From NCBI GenBank assembly GCA_902785075.1, contig CACZXN010000016.1:50357-97067 (forward strand): a DNA stretch of 46,711 nt, read 5' to 3'. This document shows, in pieces, positions 36,410 to 45,548 of the stretch (positions within the stretch are counted from its first letter, which is position 1; the number at the start of each line of letters is the position of its first letter). The notes below the pieces were generated by a model. The model did not search any database. It was not told the DNA's origin and was given only the letters and a program-made list of their open reading frames with translations. The DNA is from an uncultured Bacteroidales bacterium. GTDB taxonomy: Bacteria > Bacteroidota > Bacteroidia > Bacteroidales > Bacteroidaceae. A program made the translations under genes and the position numbers.

Positions 36410-36417
36410 TAAATTTG
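36410..36417 (+). promoter_or_regulatory. -7 box of the Cache sensor pair
   Basis: TAAATTTG matches TAnnTTTG and ends six bases before the ATG at 36424, so the transcript would start at or next to the start codon. No good -33 box is seen. Confidence 0.45.
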
Positions 36418-36423
36418 CAACCG

Positions 36424-37893
36424 ATGAAGAGACTAACAGAAAAACAATCGAGAAATTCGTTAACCACACAAATTGTGCTGTGGGTAGTTGGTTTCGTGTC
36501 TGTACTCTTCGTCGCCGCTCTCATCATCATGTTCCGCAATGCGCGTAAGTCTATCTATGAGGAGGCTATGGAGAAAGCCCGCCAGACATTACGTACGACA
36601 GAGCTACGCATCGACAATACCCTAAAAGAGGTAGAAACAGCTACTCGTAGCTTACACTGGACGGTAGAAAAGCGTCTGCACAGACCAGAAATCGCGGATA
36701 GTCTCTGCCGTCAGCTGTTGAAAGTGAACCCACACATTGAGAGCTGTGCCATCGCTTTCGAACCTGGATTCTATCCGCAACTTGGCACCTATCATGAAGT
36801 GTATGCCTACCGCAGTAAAAACGATTCAACACAAATACTCATAAGGGTAAACGGCGGGGACAAGCTTTATACACGTCAGAAATGGTACTTCACTCCCTTG
36901 CACCTTGATAAACCGATTTGGATAGACCCTTATGTCGATGAAGAGAGCGAAGAGAAAAACATCGTCACATCCTATGGAATGCCACTTCACAACAAAGATG
37001 GCGAATTGGTGGGAGTGTTGTCGGCACACATCTCGATGAAATGGTTTGCCGACTTGGTGCTTTCGCTAAAACCCTTCCCCAACTCACACGCTTTGGTGAT
37101 GGGTACAGACGGACACCTGATAATCCACCCCGACAGTACACTCGAAGAGCATGAGGCATTCTTTACGGAAGCGTTCAACGATCCTACCAGCGAGGGACAT
37201 CTGGCTGCTATATCAATGAAGACGGGCCACATAGGACATAGCGAGTTGAACATGGACGGTTTAGATAATTTCATGTTCTACCATCCCTTTGAGAATGCAG
37301 GATGGAGCGTGGCTATCGTATGTCCCGAGAGCGACATCTTCAGTTCCTACAATTCTTTGTTACGCTATACGATTATTCTCAGTTTTGTCGGACTGTTGCT
37401 ACTGTTTCTGTTCTGTCTCTTCATCAGCCACTACATGCTGAAACCATTGCAGAAACTGGTAGATGCAGCACATCGTATGGCAAACGGAAAACTGGATAAT
37501 CCTGTAAAGAAAAGTCACCGCGACGACGAGGTAGGCTACATGCAGAACTCATTCCGCCACATGCAACAGAGCATCAGCAATCAGATTGCTCAAATCAACC
37601 ACCTGACCAATGTGCTCACCCAACGTAACGAAGACTTGAAACTAGCATACGATCAGGCTCGCGAAGCCGACCGCATGAAGGATGCCGTCATTCTGAACAT
37701 GAGTGACCGTATGGAAAAATCGATTAAGACAATCCACACCACCATTGACGATTTCCGCAAGCATGCGGCAGATATGCATGTCGACGAATGCCGCGAAATG
37801 GCAGGAAAGATACAGAAACAAACTGAGATAACCATCGAATTGTTGGGAAATCTGCTCAAGATGGCTGACAAGAAAGAGGAGGTGCGCCCATGA
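36424..37893 (+). CDS. Cache-HAMP sensor with degenerate DHp and no ATPase domain
   Basis: A 489-residue membrane sensor. A first span (about 13-33) is followed by a large periplasmic double-Cache-like domain (60-310), a second span (about 320-340) and a HAMP domain (LKPLQKLVDAAHRMANGKLD). The C-terminus is a coiled coil and a DHp-like helix pair, where NMSDRMEKSIKTI aligns with DMTHQIRTPLNIV of the neighbour: the phospho-acceptor His is Asp428 and the RTPL motif is lost. No ATPase domain follows. It may pair with the adjacent kinase and modify its signal. The stop overlaps the next start (ATGA). The TTG start at 36415 lies inside the -7 box and is not used. Confidence 0.8.
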   Translation: MKRLTEKQSRNSLTTQIVLWVVGFVSVLFVAALIIMFRNARKSIYEEAMEKARQTLRTTELRIDNTLKEVETATRSLHWTVEKRLHRPEIADSLCRQLLKVNPHIESCAIAFEPGFYPQLGTYHEVYAYRSKNDSTQILIRVNGGDKLYTRQKWYFTPLHLDKPIWIDPYVDEESEEKNIVTSYGMPLHNKDGELVGVLSAHISMKWFADLVLSLKPFPNSHALVMGTDGHLIIHPDSTLEEHEAFFTEAFNDPTSEGHLAAISMKTGHIGHSELNMDGLDNFMFYHPFENAGWSVAIVCPESDIFSSYNSLLRYTIILSFVGLLLLFLFCLFISHYMLKPLQKLVDAAHRMANGKLDNPVKKSHRDDEVGYMQNSFRHMQQSISNQIAQINHLTNVLTQRNEDLKLAYDQAREADRMKDAVILNMSDRMEKSIKTIHTTIDDFRKHAADMHVDECREMAGKIQKQTEITIELLGNLLKMADKKEEVRP

Positions 37894-39821
37894 TAGAGAT
37901 GAGGAAACATATACGTCAGTCACTATCCACCAGACTCAGTCTCTACATTCTGTTGGTTGTGGTAGTGGTGTTCACGTTGTCGCTCGGATTCCTCTATTGG
38001 CAGTCGCGTAACATCATCCGTGAAGAGGCTATCAACGAGGCATCGCATGTGTTGGACAATACGGCTCTGCGTGTCAAGGGATACATGGTAGAGGTGGAGA
38101 CAGCCACACGCAACATCATTTGGCTCGTCAACCTTCACCACGATAAAGACTCCCTGCTGAAGTACACGCATCGAATCGTAGCCAACCACCCCAACATAAA
38201 CGGCTGTTCCATCACAATGGAGCCTAACGTCTTCCCCAATGAGGAATACGGGTTCTCCGCCTATTCAGTACGCCTTGAAGAATTATCAACACCAGAAAAA
38301 GACTCGGTTAGCACCGTACGTGAAGCCAATTATGACTATTATAATAAGGTATGGTATAAGACTCCTCGCCAGAAAAGGGCTGCTTGTTGGGTGGACCCAT
38401 TCGACGACTTTAATGACGGAACGCTGTCAAGTCCCGAGTTAATTGCTTCGTACTGCGTACCTCTATTCAATCAAGAGGAAAAGTTCGTAGGCGTCATATC
38501 AACCGACCTTTCGCTGAAGAAACTCACAGAAACCATTACGGCAGAGCACCCATACAAGAACTCCTACTTCATCATGCTGGGAGCCGATGGGCATTACTTT
38601 GTTCATCCCGACACCACAAAACTGCTGAGGCAAACCATCTTCACAGGCAGGGATCCCAGAGAACATACCGACCTCGTAGCGTTGGGATATGAGATGACAA
38701 GCGGACGAACCGGACACATGGATGTTGAAATCGACGGTAACTCAAACATCGTTCTCTACCGACCTCTTGAAGGCACACAATGGAGTGTCGCCCTCGTATG
38801 CCCATCCAACGAAATGCTCCGCGGATACAACACTCTGAACTACATTCTGTTGCCAATACTCTTTATAGGATTATTGATGCTGACATGGGGGTGTCGCCGA
38901 ATTGTAAAACACTTCGTACAGCCATTGGGTCTGCTGTCCGCCGAATTGCGACAGATAGGCGAAGGCGACTATGACAAGCGCTTACCAGAAAGTAAGCGTA
39001 CCGACCTGATTGGTCAGTTGCAAAACAGCTTCTGCTTGATGAGACGGACAATCAGTCAGCAAATCAAAGATGCAGAGCAAGCAAAAAAGGAAACCGAGGA
39101 GCGTACAAAAGAACTGGAGGAAGCTACACAACTGGCACGAAAGGCAAGTGAACTGAAAACACAGTTCATGCAAGATATGACACACCAGATACGTACGCCT
39201 CTCAACATTGTTCACGGATTCTCACAGGTGTTGAGAAGTGATGATGTACCGATAACCGACGAGGAAAAGCAGGAGATGGCCGATACAATGTACGTTCAAA
39301 CCAATGCCCTCGACTATATGGTGAGCAAGCTCATCATCGCCTCGCTAATCGAGAGCCGCCAAACCATCAGCACAGACGACAACGTATGCTGCAACGATTT
39401 GGCACGCGAAGCTTTCGAAAAAGCCAGCAGTCTGATTACTCATACTGTTGAGTTGCACCTTGACAGCCAAGTGGATGACAAACTGACTGTTCAGACCAAC
39501 CGACATCATCTGCTCATCGTACTCACCGAACTGCTCGTCAATGCACTCCATTTCACCCACGAAGGTAGCATAACCATGCGTATAGAGGCAACCAAAGAAA
39601 CTGTAAACTTCATCGTTGAAGATACAGGTATTGGCATTCAAGCCGATAAGGCTGAATTCGTCTTCGAGAAGTTTACAAAGATTGATATGTTTACCGAAGG
39701 ACTCGGTCTAGGACTATTCCTTTGCCGTCGTGTAATCATGTTGATGGGTGGAACCCTCAAGCTCGACACCGAATACACGAATGGAAGTCGATTTGTTGTG
39801 AGTCTCCCTTTACACCATTAA
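37890..39821 (+). CDS. Cache-HAMP sensor histidine kinase
   Basis: A 643-residue sensor kinase, paralogous to the preceding gene. It has an N-terminal span, a periplasmic Cache-like domain (60-310), a second span around 327-347, HAMP, coiled coil, a DHp with MTHQIRTPLN (phospho-acceptor H432) and an ATPase domain with ELLVNALHF, VEDTGIGI and GLGLGLFLC. The Cache part shares VETATR, PYVDEES-like PFDDF and HPDTTK with its partner, so the two probably arose by duplication. No response regulator is adjacent. Signal is likely a small molecule bound by the Cache domain. Translation is probably coupled to the upstream gene. Confidence 0.9.
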   Translation: MIEMRKHIRQSLSTRLSLYILLVVVVVFTLSLGFLYWQSRNIIREEAINEASHVLDNTALRVKGYMVEVETATRNIIWLVNLHHDKDSLLKYTHRIVANHPNINGCSITMEPNVFPNEEYGFSAYSVRLEELSTPEKDSVSTVREANYDYYNKVWYKTPRQKRAACWVDPFDDFNDGTLSSPELIASYCVPLFNQEEKFVGVISTDLSLKKLTETITAEHPYKNSYFIMLGADGHYFVHPDTTKLLRQTIFTGRDPREHTDLVALGYEMTSGRTGHMDVEIDGNSNIVLYRPLEGTQWSVALVCPSNEMLRGYNTLNYILLPILFIGLLMLTWGCRRIVKHFVQPLGLLSAELRQIGEGDYDKRLPESKRTDLIGQLQNSFCLMRRTISQQIKDAEQAKKETEERTKELEEATQLARKASELKTQFMQDMTHQIRTPLNIVHGFSQVLRSDDVPITDEEKQEMADTMYVQTNALDYMVSKLIIASLIESRQTISTDDNVCCNDLAREAFEKASSLITHTVELHLDSQVDDKLTVQTNRHHLLIVLTELLVNALHFTHEGSITMRIEATKETVNFIVEDTGIGIQADKAEFVFEKFTKIDMFTEGLGLGLFLCRRVIMLMGGTLKLDTEYTNGSRFVVSLPLHH

Positions 39822-40139
39822 ATAAAAAACTCCCTATCAAATAGTAGCAGCCCTCTTAATGAGAGTTGCTACTTATTGTTTAATAGGTAGGATAAAAAGT
39901 GGAAGAAACGCTTGGCTTAAAGGCAAAAAACAACACCATTGTTTCAGCCATACATCGGTGTAGGAATGGCAAGAAAACGGCGTTGTATTTTAAAGACACG
40001 TTTTCTTGAAAGGTTTTCAAAGTTTGACTTGGTTAATCTCATGATATGATTAGTGTTAGAAATTTGTCTAAAATGTATTAAAATGGATGAACAGCGATAT
40101 CCTCACTAGGCATCACAACCTCCCCCGAAGCAACGGCGA
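39822..40139. other. Gap between convergent genes with a bidirectional hairpin
   Basis: The hairpin AGTAGCA (39843-39849) with TGCTACT (39867-39873), extended by CTCT/AGAG, lies 21 bases past the kinase stop. A second inverted repeat, AAGAAAACG with CGTTTTCTT, lies near 39971-40014. No gene or other known element is visible in the remainder. Confidence 0.55.
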
Positions 40140-41801
40140 TTACTTCTTAATGCGCAACACGGGCATGATGCTGTTGAGCGGTTCAGGAAGGGTTACGACA
40201 AGCGCATCGGGAGTGCGCTCGAACTTCACCTTACCAAAACCTAACAGCTCAACCTTCGTAATACGCTGTGGGAAGAACTCACTACCCTCAGCCAACGACT
40301 TGATAGTAATCATATGGTTCTGAGGCCAAGCAAGAGCACTTACGTAAAGGTTCTTATCCGTCTGGGTGAAACGAATCTCATCAGAACCAGCACGGGTGTA
40401 GTTACCATCGTTGAAGCCCTGATTGTTGATAGCAATCTTCGCCTCGGCTATCGGACCTTCACCAAACTTGACCCACGGACGGGTCTTGACGATGCTCTCA
40501 CTATTGATTTTCATCCACGCTCCAAACTCACGCAGGATGGCATATTCCTTCTCATCAGGAGTGCCGTCTGCTCTCAATGGTACCGATAGCAACATGTTAC
40601 CGTTCTTCGAAACAATATCCACAAGCAGTTTTGCAACAATAGCTGCACTTTTATAACCGTTTCGCTGATAAACGGAAGTGTTATAGTGCCAATCACCTAA
40701 GCAATTACAGCACTGCCAAGGGCGAGGCATAATTTGATTGGGAGCACCACGCTCCACATCCCAAACGAGTGCATCCTTCTGGTTGTCCTCAAGTATTTTT
40801 CCAAACACAACAGCCTGATTCTTTCCTCCATGTGTAGCGGCACTATGATTATACATATGGGTTGCAATCTTCATGCCCGCATCACTTACCGGATAGAACG
40901 GAAGAACTGTCACATCGAAATAGATGAGATCAGGATTGTAACGGTTGATGGCATCGAGACAGCGGTTGTAGAAGTTCGTGATGTATTCACGCGTTGGTAT
41001 GTTAGCTCCGTTCTGCCAACCCCACTGAGAATGAATGGCCCCATTGTCCCATGTATTGTTTGAGAAGTCATGATCTTGGGCATAGAGTTTCTGCGGGTCG
41101 AGACCCTTCCACCACTTTTCTGTTCCGTCTGCATTAGGCTTGTAACCATCTTCCTTAGTCAGCCACCCGTCATATTTCACACCGCGCATCGGGCCTTTCA
41201 GGTCGAATCGGCGAGACGGCTCATACCAAGTCCATGCATGATCGGCATGAAATGACACGCCAAACGGCAGACCTGCCTTCTTTGCCGCTTTTGACCAACC
41301 ATCTAAGATATCCTTATGTGGACCTATGGCCTTAGAGTTCCACTCTTGATACTTGCTATCCCACAAGTCGAAATTATCATGATGATTTCCCAGCGCAAAG
41401 AAATACTGAGCTCCGACAACTTCCTTGTAGAACTTCACAAGTTCTTCTGGATTCCAGTTCTCTGCCTTGAACAAAGGCAAGATATCCTTAAAGCCGAACT
41501 CTGATGGATGCCCATAATGCTCACGATGGTAATTGGCCTTTCCGTTACCTTCCATATAAAGCTCGCGAGCCATCCAGTCACCAGAGCCTTCCACACACTG
41601 AGGTCCCCAATGGGCCCATATACCAAACTTGGCATCGCGGAACCATTCAGGAACTTGATAGTTGCGAAGAGATTCCCAATTGGGAGAGAACTCTCCAGTA
41701 GCCATCGGTTCATCGGCTTCAGAAACCAACACTTGATAGTTCTGAGCAAAGACTGTTGAGACGCACATCAATGCTGTCAAAAGTATATATGTCTTATTCA
41801 T
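40140..41801 (-). CDS. Alpha-L-fucosidase, GH29
   Basis: A 553-residue secreted glycoside hydrolase. The signal peptide ends VFAQ. Substrate-pocket motifs include FGIWAHWGPQ (H64, W65), GNHHDNFDLWDS and SFHADHAWTW; the nucleophile is most likely D296 in LIYFDVTVLP. The general acid/base cannot be set from sequence. A C-terminal beta-sandwich (about 440-553) follows. It should release terminal L-fucose (or the close analogue L-galactose) from glycans in the periplasm or outside. It is the last gene of the leftward operon that encodes the uptake and oxidation of this sugar, so its product is likely the operon substrate. Confidence 0.9.
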   Translation of the reverse strand: MNKTYILLTALMCVSTVFAQNYQVLVSEADEPMATGEFSPNWESLRNYQVPEWFRDAKFGIWAHWGPQCVEGSGDWMARELYMEGNGKANYHREHYGHPSEFGFKDILPLFKAENWNPEELVKFYKEVVGAQYFFALGNHHDNFDLWDSKYQEWNSKAIGPHKDILDGWSKAAKKAGLPFGVSFHADHAWTWYEPSRRFDLKGPMRGVKYDGWLTKEDGYKPNADGTEKWWKGLDPQKLYAQDHDFSNNTWDNGAIHSQWGWQNGANIPTREYITNFYNRCLDAINRYNPDLIYFDVTVLPFYPVSDAGMKIATHMYNHSAATHGGKNQAVVFGKILEDNQKDALVWDVERGAPNQIMPRPWQCCNCLGDWHYNTSVYQRNGYKSAAIVAKLLVDIVSKNGNMLLSVPLRADGTPDEKEYAILREFGAWMKINSESIVKTRPWVKFGEGPIAEAKIAINNQGFNDGNYTRAGSDEIRFTQTDKNLYVSALAWPQNHMITIKSLAEGSEFFPQRITKVELLGFGKVKFERTPDALVVTLPEPLNSIMPVLRIKK

Positions 41802-41828
41802 AGTCGGATGATTATGTTTGTCATTTCA

Positions 41829-42206
41829 TTAATCGTATAGTCGGAACATACGTTCCATCATCTGCCACTTTTCATCGCTACGGGCATCTGGACTGCAACC
41901 TTGCAAGCGAGACACAAATGCTTCCCACTCGGCCTGACGAGGAAGGGTAGCAAGACGATTCATGGCCTCCGTCCAATTGAAATCTTCAGGAGCATCGACA
42001 ATCATCACCAATCGAGTGCCCAAGATATAGATTTCCATCTCGATGATTCCAACGGCCTTTATACCTTCGCGTATCTCATGCCAATGAAATTCCTCGGAAT
42101 GCCATTTGCGATACTCGCGAATCATCTCAGGGTCATCACGAAGGTCTAGCGTCTGCACGAATCGCTTCACCAGCCCCTCATGAGGTCTTTGGATATATCC
42201 ATCCAT
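41829..42206 (-). CDS. L-rhamnose mutarotase-family protein (probable L-fucose mutarotase)
   Basis: A 125-residue protein of the RhaM/DUF718 family, dimeric ferredoxin-like enzymes that interconvert alpha and beta anomers of 6-deoxy sugars. Recognisable parts are KRFVQTLDLRDDPEMIREY, the WHSEEFHWHEI segment that replaces the usual YR-H-N-W arrangement, and IVDAPEDFNW. Rhamnose genes are absent and fucose genes surround it, so L-fucose is the expected substrate; mutarotation after fucosidase or transport would feed the dehydrogenase, which needs one anomer. It lies 27 bases before the fucosidase and 14 after fucP. Family match is good, substrate is inferred from context. Confidence 0.75.
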   Translation of the reverse strand: MDGYIQRPHEGLVKRFVQTLDLRDDPEMIREYRKWHSEEFHWHEIREGIKAVGIIEMEIYILGTRLVMIVDAPEDFNWTEAMNRLATLPRQAEWEAFVSRLQGCSPDARSDEKWQMMERMFRLYD

Positions 42207-42220
42207 GCTTTTCTTCTTTG

Positions 42221-43540
42221 CTATTCTTTTACCTCTTCAATCTTCCTCTGCTTAAAGGTTTGATAACCATATATGGTAATCAGCACGAAACAGATGAACG
42301 GCAAGCAGAACGAAACATTAACTGCTGGCCAGCCAAGGATAACCTCTTGGTCAATGAGATAGCCCTGAAGAGGAGGCATCAAAGCTCCACCCACAATAGC
42401 CATCACAAGGAAAGCGGCACCCAACGAGGTATCTTCAGTGCGGACGTTTTCAAGTGCGATACCATAGATGCTGGGGAACATGATAGACATGAAGAAGCTG
42501 ATGCAGACAAGACTATACAATCCCCATATACCTTCGATGCAGATAGTGCCGAACGTAAACACAGATGCACCGACACCGAAGATCATCAACAATCGACGTT
42601 GGTTGACATACTTCATGATGTAAGTACCGAGGAAACGACCTGTAAGCGACAGAGACATTGCCACGATGTTGTATGTTTGAGCGGTTGCCTTATCAATGCC
42701 TAAATGATCAGCATACTGAATGATGAAGGTCCACACCATAATCTGAGCAGCTACATACAGTACCTGGGCCAACACACCATTGCGGTAAATCTTGTTGCTC
42801 CACAGGCGTGAAAGCGTAGTGCGAGCTGTGGTCTTTGAGTCGTTCTCTCCTTTCAGTGAAGGCATCTTTGTGAGAGCAATGATAATAAACATCACCAACA
42901 CAACCAAACCGATAGCTACATAAGGGTCACGAATGACAGCCAAGTCGTGAAGTCGGATATCTGCTTTCTCGGCCTCAGAAAGGGAACCAAAAATAATCTG
43001 TCCCGCTGCATCACGTTTGTCAGAAATGAGATTTGGTAGCACGATAAACGATGCCACAGCCATACCTGAGAGAGAACCAACGGGATTGAAGGCCTGTGCC
43101 AAATTGAGTCGTCTGGTTGAATTTTCCTTCGAACCAAGCGAAAGAATGAAAGGGTTAGCACTGGTCTCAAGGAATGCAAGACCGAAGGTAAGTATGTAAA
43201 GCGAGATACAGAAGAATGTGAACTCCTGGAATTGCGCAGCAGGAATGAACAGGAATGCACCCACGGCATAAAGCCCGAGACCGATGAGTACACCAACCTT
43301 ATAAGAGTACTTGCGAATGAACAGCGCAGCAGGAATTGCCATTGTTGCATAACCGCCATAGAACGCAAACTGCACCATAGATGCCTTAGCTGCAGATATC
43401 TCCATCAGCGTCTGGAACGCTGCCACCATCGGATTTGTGATATCATTGGCAAATCCCCAAAGGGCAAACAACGATGTCACCAGGATAAACGTCACGAGAT
43501 ATTTCTTCTCGACCAGTTTTGAACCACTCTTTGTTTTCAT
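42221..43540 (-). CDS. fucP: L-fucose:proton symporter
   Basis: A 439-residue major-facilitator permease with about twelve membrane spans. It matches FucP through features such as FALWGFANDITNPMV, FGLAFLETSANPF and the C-terminal-half segment FMSIMFPSIYGIAL, where acid residues in the first spans (the N-D-I region) couple protons to sugar. It should import L-fucose across the inner membrane; FucP-type carriers also accept L-galactose and D-arabinose. It sits between the Zn-dehydrogenase and the mutarotase gene, with a hairpin upstream. The cytoplasmic basic N-terminus (SKLVEKKYL) is usual for Bacteroidetes FucP. Confidence 0.9.
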   Translation of the reverse strand: MKTKSGSKLVEKKYLVTFILVTSLFALWGFANDITNPMVAAFQTLMEISAAKASMVQFAFYGGYATMAIPAALFIRKYSYKVGVLIGLGLYAVGAFLFIPAAQFQEFTFFCISLYILTFGLAFLETSANPFILSLGSKENSTRRLNLAQAFNPVGSLSGMAVASFIVLPNLISDKRDAAGQIIFGSLSEAEKADIRLHDLAVIRDPYVAIGLVVLVMFIIIALTKMPSLKGENDSKTTARTTLSRLWSNKIYRNGVLAQVLYVAAQIMVWTFIIQYADHLGIDKATAQTYNIVAMSLSLTGRFLGTYIMKYVNQRRLLMIFGVGASVFTFGTICIEGIWGLYSLVCISFFMSIMFPSIYGIALENVRTEDTSLGAAFLVMAIVGGALMPPLQGYLIDQEVILGWPAVNVSFCLPFICFVLITIYGYQTFKQRKIEEVKE

Positions 43541-43597
43541 AAAAAGGATATTGATTTGTTGTTAGTATTATCGGATGAAACTGTATAATCAAATGAA

Positions 43598-43625
43598 GTC
43601 CCTCCCCTCGAAGGATGGAAGGGAC
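43598..43625 (-). other. Hairpin between the Zn-dehydrogenase gene and fucP
   Basis: GTCCCTCC (43598-43605) and GGAAGGGAC (43617-43625) form an eight- to nine-bp stem with one bulge. No T-run follows on the minus strand, so partial termination or mRNA processing is possible. Confidence 0.5.
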
Positions 43626-43635
43626 CTTTTATACT

Positions 43636-44655
43636 TTAGAATGCTACCAAAATGCGGAAAACCTTGCCTGGATTCTCGCTCCACCAACGCATGGTGTCCA
43701 GTCCCTCTTCTGGCTTAATCACTTTGGTAATAAGCTCGTCTGTGGGACAAGTTCCACGCTCCAGATAGTGTATGACAGCACGGAAATCATTAGGCATCGC
43801 ATTGCGTGATCCGCGAATGTCGAGTTCTTTCTGCACGAAGAACTTGGTCTGCAACAACACCTCACTCTTTGCATAACCGATACAAACCACACGACCTGTG
43901 AACGCAACTTCATTGACTGCCATCTGATATGTAGGAACAGAACCAACAGCCTCAATCACTACGTCAGGTCCAAAGCCTTCCGTCAGTTCTGACAAACGCT
44001 GATGTACATCTTCTGTCTTTGTATTAATCGCATAAGCAGCTCCCAACTGCTTTGCCAATGCTAACTTCTCATCATCAATATCTGCAGCTATCACAGTAGC
44101 TCCACGAAGAGCAGCACGGACAATCGCACCCAATCCGACCATACCACAACCTATCACCATCACCACATCAATATCTGTCACCTGACCACGATTCACAGCA
44201 TGGAAACCAACTGACATTGGTTCGATAAGTGCACAGGTCTTAGTTGACAAACCTCCAGCTGGAATAATCTTCTGCCAAGGAAGAACGATGTATTCACGCA
44301 TTGCACCATTACGCTGAACACCAAGCGTCTCATTATGCTGACAAGCATTCACACGTCCGTTACGACAGCTGGCACAATGACCACAATTGGTGTAAGGGTT
44401 GCATGTCACCACCATTCCAGGCTTAAGGGTTTCTGGAACTCCTTCTCCTACTGCTTCAATCACAGCACCTATCTCATGACCAGGAATCACAGGGTTCAAC
44501 GCCATTGAGTTCCTACCCATAAACGTATTGATATCTGAACCACAAAAACCTACGTATTGTATCTTTAACAACACTTCGCCTGCTTGTGGTGCAGCAGGAC
44601 GTTCAAGTTCAATCACATTATATTCCTGATTGTGGGAAATCTGAATTGCTTTCAT
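43636..44655 (-). CDS. Zinc-dependent alcohol dehydrogenase (L-galactonate 5-dehydrogenase-like)
   Basis: A 339-residue medium-chain dehydrogenase. Catalytic zinc ligands are C38, H60 and E61 (GFCGSD, PGHE), and structural zinc cysteines C91, C94, C97 and C105. The Rossmann loop is GCGMVGLG. In overall pattern, including RGSRNAMPNDF late in the protein, it recalls the E. coli L-galactonate 5-dehydrogenase and related sugar-acid dehydrogenases. With an L-fucose dehydrogenase and lactonase upstream, L-fuconate (6-deoxy-L-galactonate) is a reasonable substrate, or a 2-keto-3-deoxy derivative if a dehydratase exists elsewhere. The start overlaps the stop of the amidohydrolase gene (ATGA). Enzyme class is sure, substrate is inference. 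Confidence 0.8.
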   Translation of the reverse strand: MKAIQISHNQEYNVIELERPAAPQAGEVLLKIQYVGFCGSDINTFMGRNSMALNPVIPGHEIGAVIEAVGEGVPETLKPGMVVTCNPYTNCGHCASCRNGRVNACQHNETLGVQRNGAMREYIVLPWQKIIPAGGLSTKTCALIEPMSVGFHAVNRGQVTDIDVVMVIGCGMVGLGAIVRAALRGATVIAADIDDEKLALAKQLGAAYAINTKTEDVHQRLSELTEGFGPDVVIEAVGSVPTYQMAVNEVAFTGRVVCIGYAKSEVLLQTKFFVQKELDIRGSRNAMPNDFRAVIHYLERGTCPTDELITKVIKPEEGLDTMRWWSENPGKVFRILVAF

Positions 44656-45548
44656 TCTGACATATTTTTGATATAAGGTAGTTCTGGAAGATGCTTAAAG
44701 CCATAGAACTGTATTGCATTCTCTCCCAAGAACTTCGCCTTATCTTGTTCTGATAATTCTTTTGTTTTGACGATAAAATCATATGACATCTTGTAGGTAA
44801 TCGCAGTAATAGTGCGAGGATAATCGCTTCCCCACATCAGTCTGTCCATACCTACCCAGTCTGCGGCTTCTTTGATACTGCGAACCGCAGAAGGATAAGG
44901 ATAGAATTCCGAATTATACAGCCATGTGATACCACCCGACTCAACCATCACATTCTCTCCACATCGTGCCAACATCACCTGACTCTTGAAAGCTGGTGTT
45001 GTAACCATTCCGAAATGACCAATAGCGACTTTTAACCGTGGGCACTCCTGTATCACTTCTGCCATCTCTGCTATCTGTTTTTCGTCTTCTCCAAGACACA
45101 TCGAAAGCACCATCCCTTTCTCTTCCATCATCTTAAAGATTGGCATCAGGGTTTGAAGAGGGGCATGCATGCGATGACCTGGGAAAGCAATACCTTTCAG
45201 TCCCGCCTCACAGACAACTTTAGCTTCGTCGAGATTCCAAGCCAAACCCATACAGAAGAAGCGGTCAGGATACTGCTGCTGAACCGTGATGAGATAGTCA
45301 TTCTGATTACCGTCTATCACCTCCTGGACAACTACAGCGGCACCAACTTGCGCATAATCCATATTCGACAGGAACACCTCTGCCGAATTCTTACCATCAA
45401 TCATAAATGGAGGTAGCATCTGGCGCTCCTCGCCAAAAAACAAAGAGCGACTACGATTCGACTCCAACTGGCAGATTTGCTGTCCGTCAACCGTCGTATC
45501 TTGTTTCAGCCACAGATGACTATGTGCGTCGATTATGTATTTGACCAT
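44652..45548 (-). CDS. Amidohydrolase-2 family protein (probable L-fuconolactonase)
   Basis: A 298-residue TIM-barrel metal hydrolase of the amidohydrolase-2 family (COG3618-like). The metal motif is HSH at 9-11 (DAHSHLW), with AIGHFG and the late WGSDYPR that carries the catalytic Asp. Lactonases of this family open sugar lactones, and a gene of this family directly after an L-fucose dehydrogenase gene suggests hydrolysis of L-fucono-lactone to L-fuconate. It overlaps the upstream gene by 16 bases and the downstream gene by four, so the three are translated as a unit. It has no signal peptide and is cytoplasmic. Lactonase role comes from context. Confidence 0.78.
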   Translation of the reverse strand: MVKYIIDAHSHLWLKQDTTVDGQQICQLESNRSRSLFFGEERQMLPPFMIDGKNSAEVFLSNMDYAQVGAAVVVQEVIDGNQNDYLITVQQQYPDRFFCMGLAWNLDEAKVVCEAGLKGIAFPGHRMHAPLQTLMPIFKMMEEKGMVLSMCLGEDEKQIAEMAEVIQECPRLKVAIGHFGMVTTPAFKSQVMLARCGENVMVESGGITWLYNSEFYPYPSAVRSIKEAADWVGMDRLMWGSDYPRTITAITYKMSYDFIVKTKELSEQDKAKFLGENAIQFYGFKHLPELPYIKNMSE

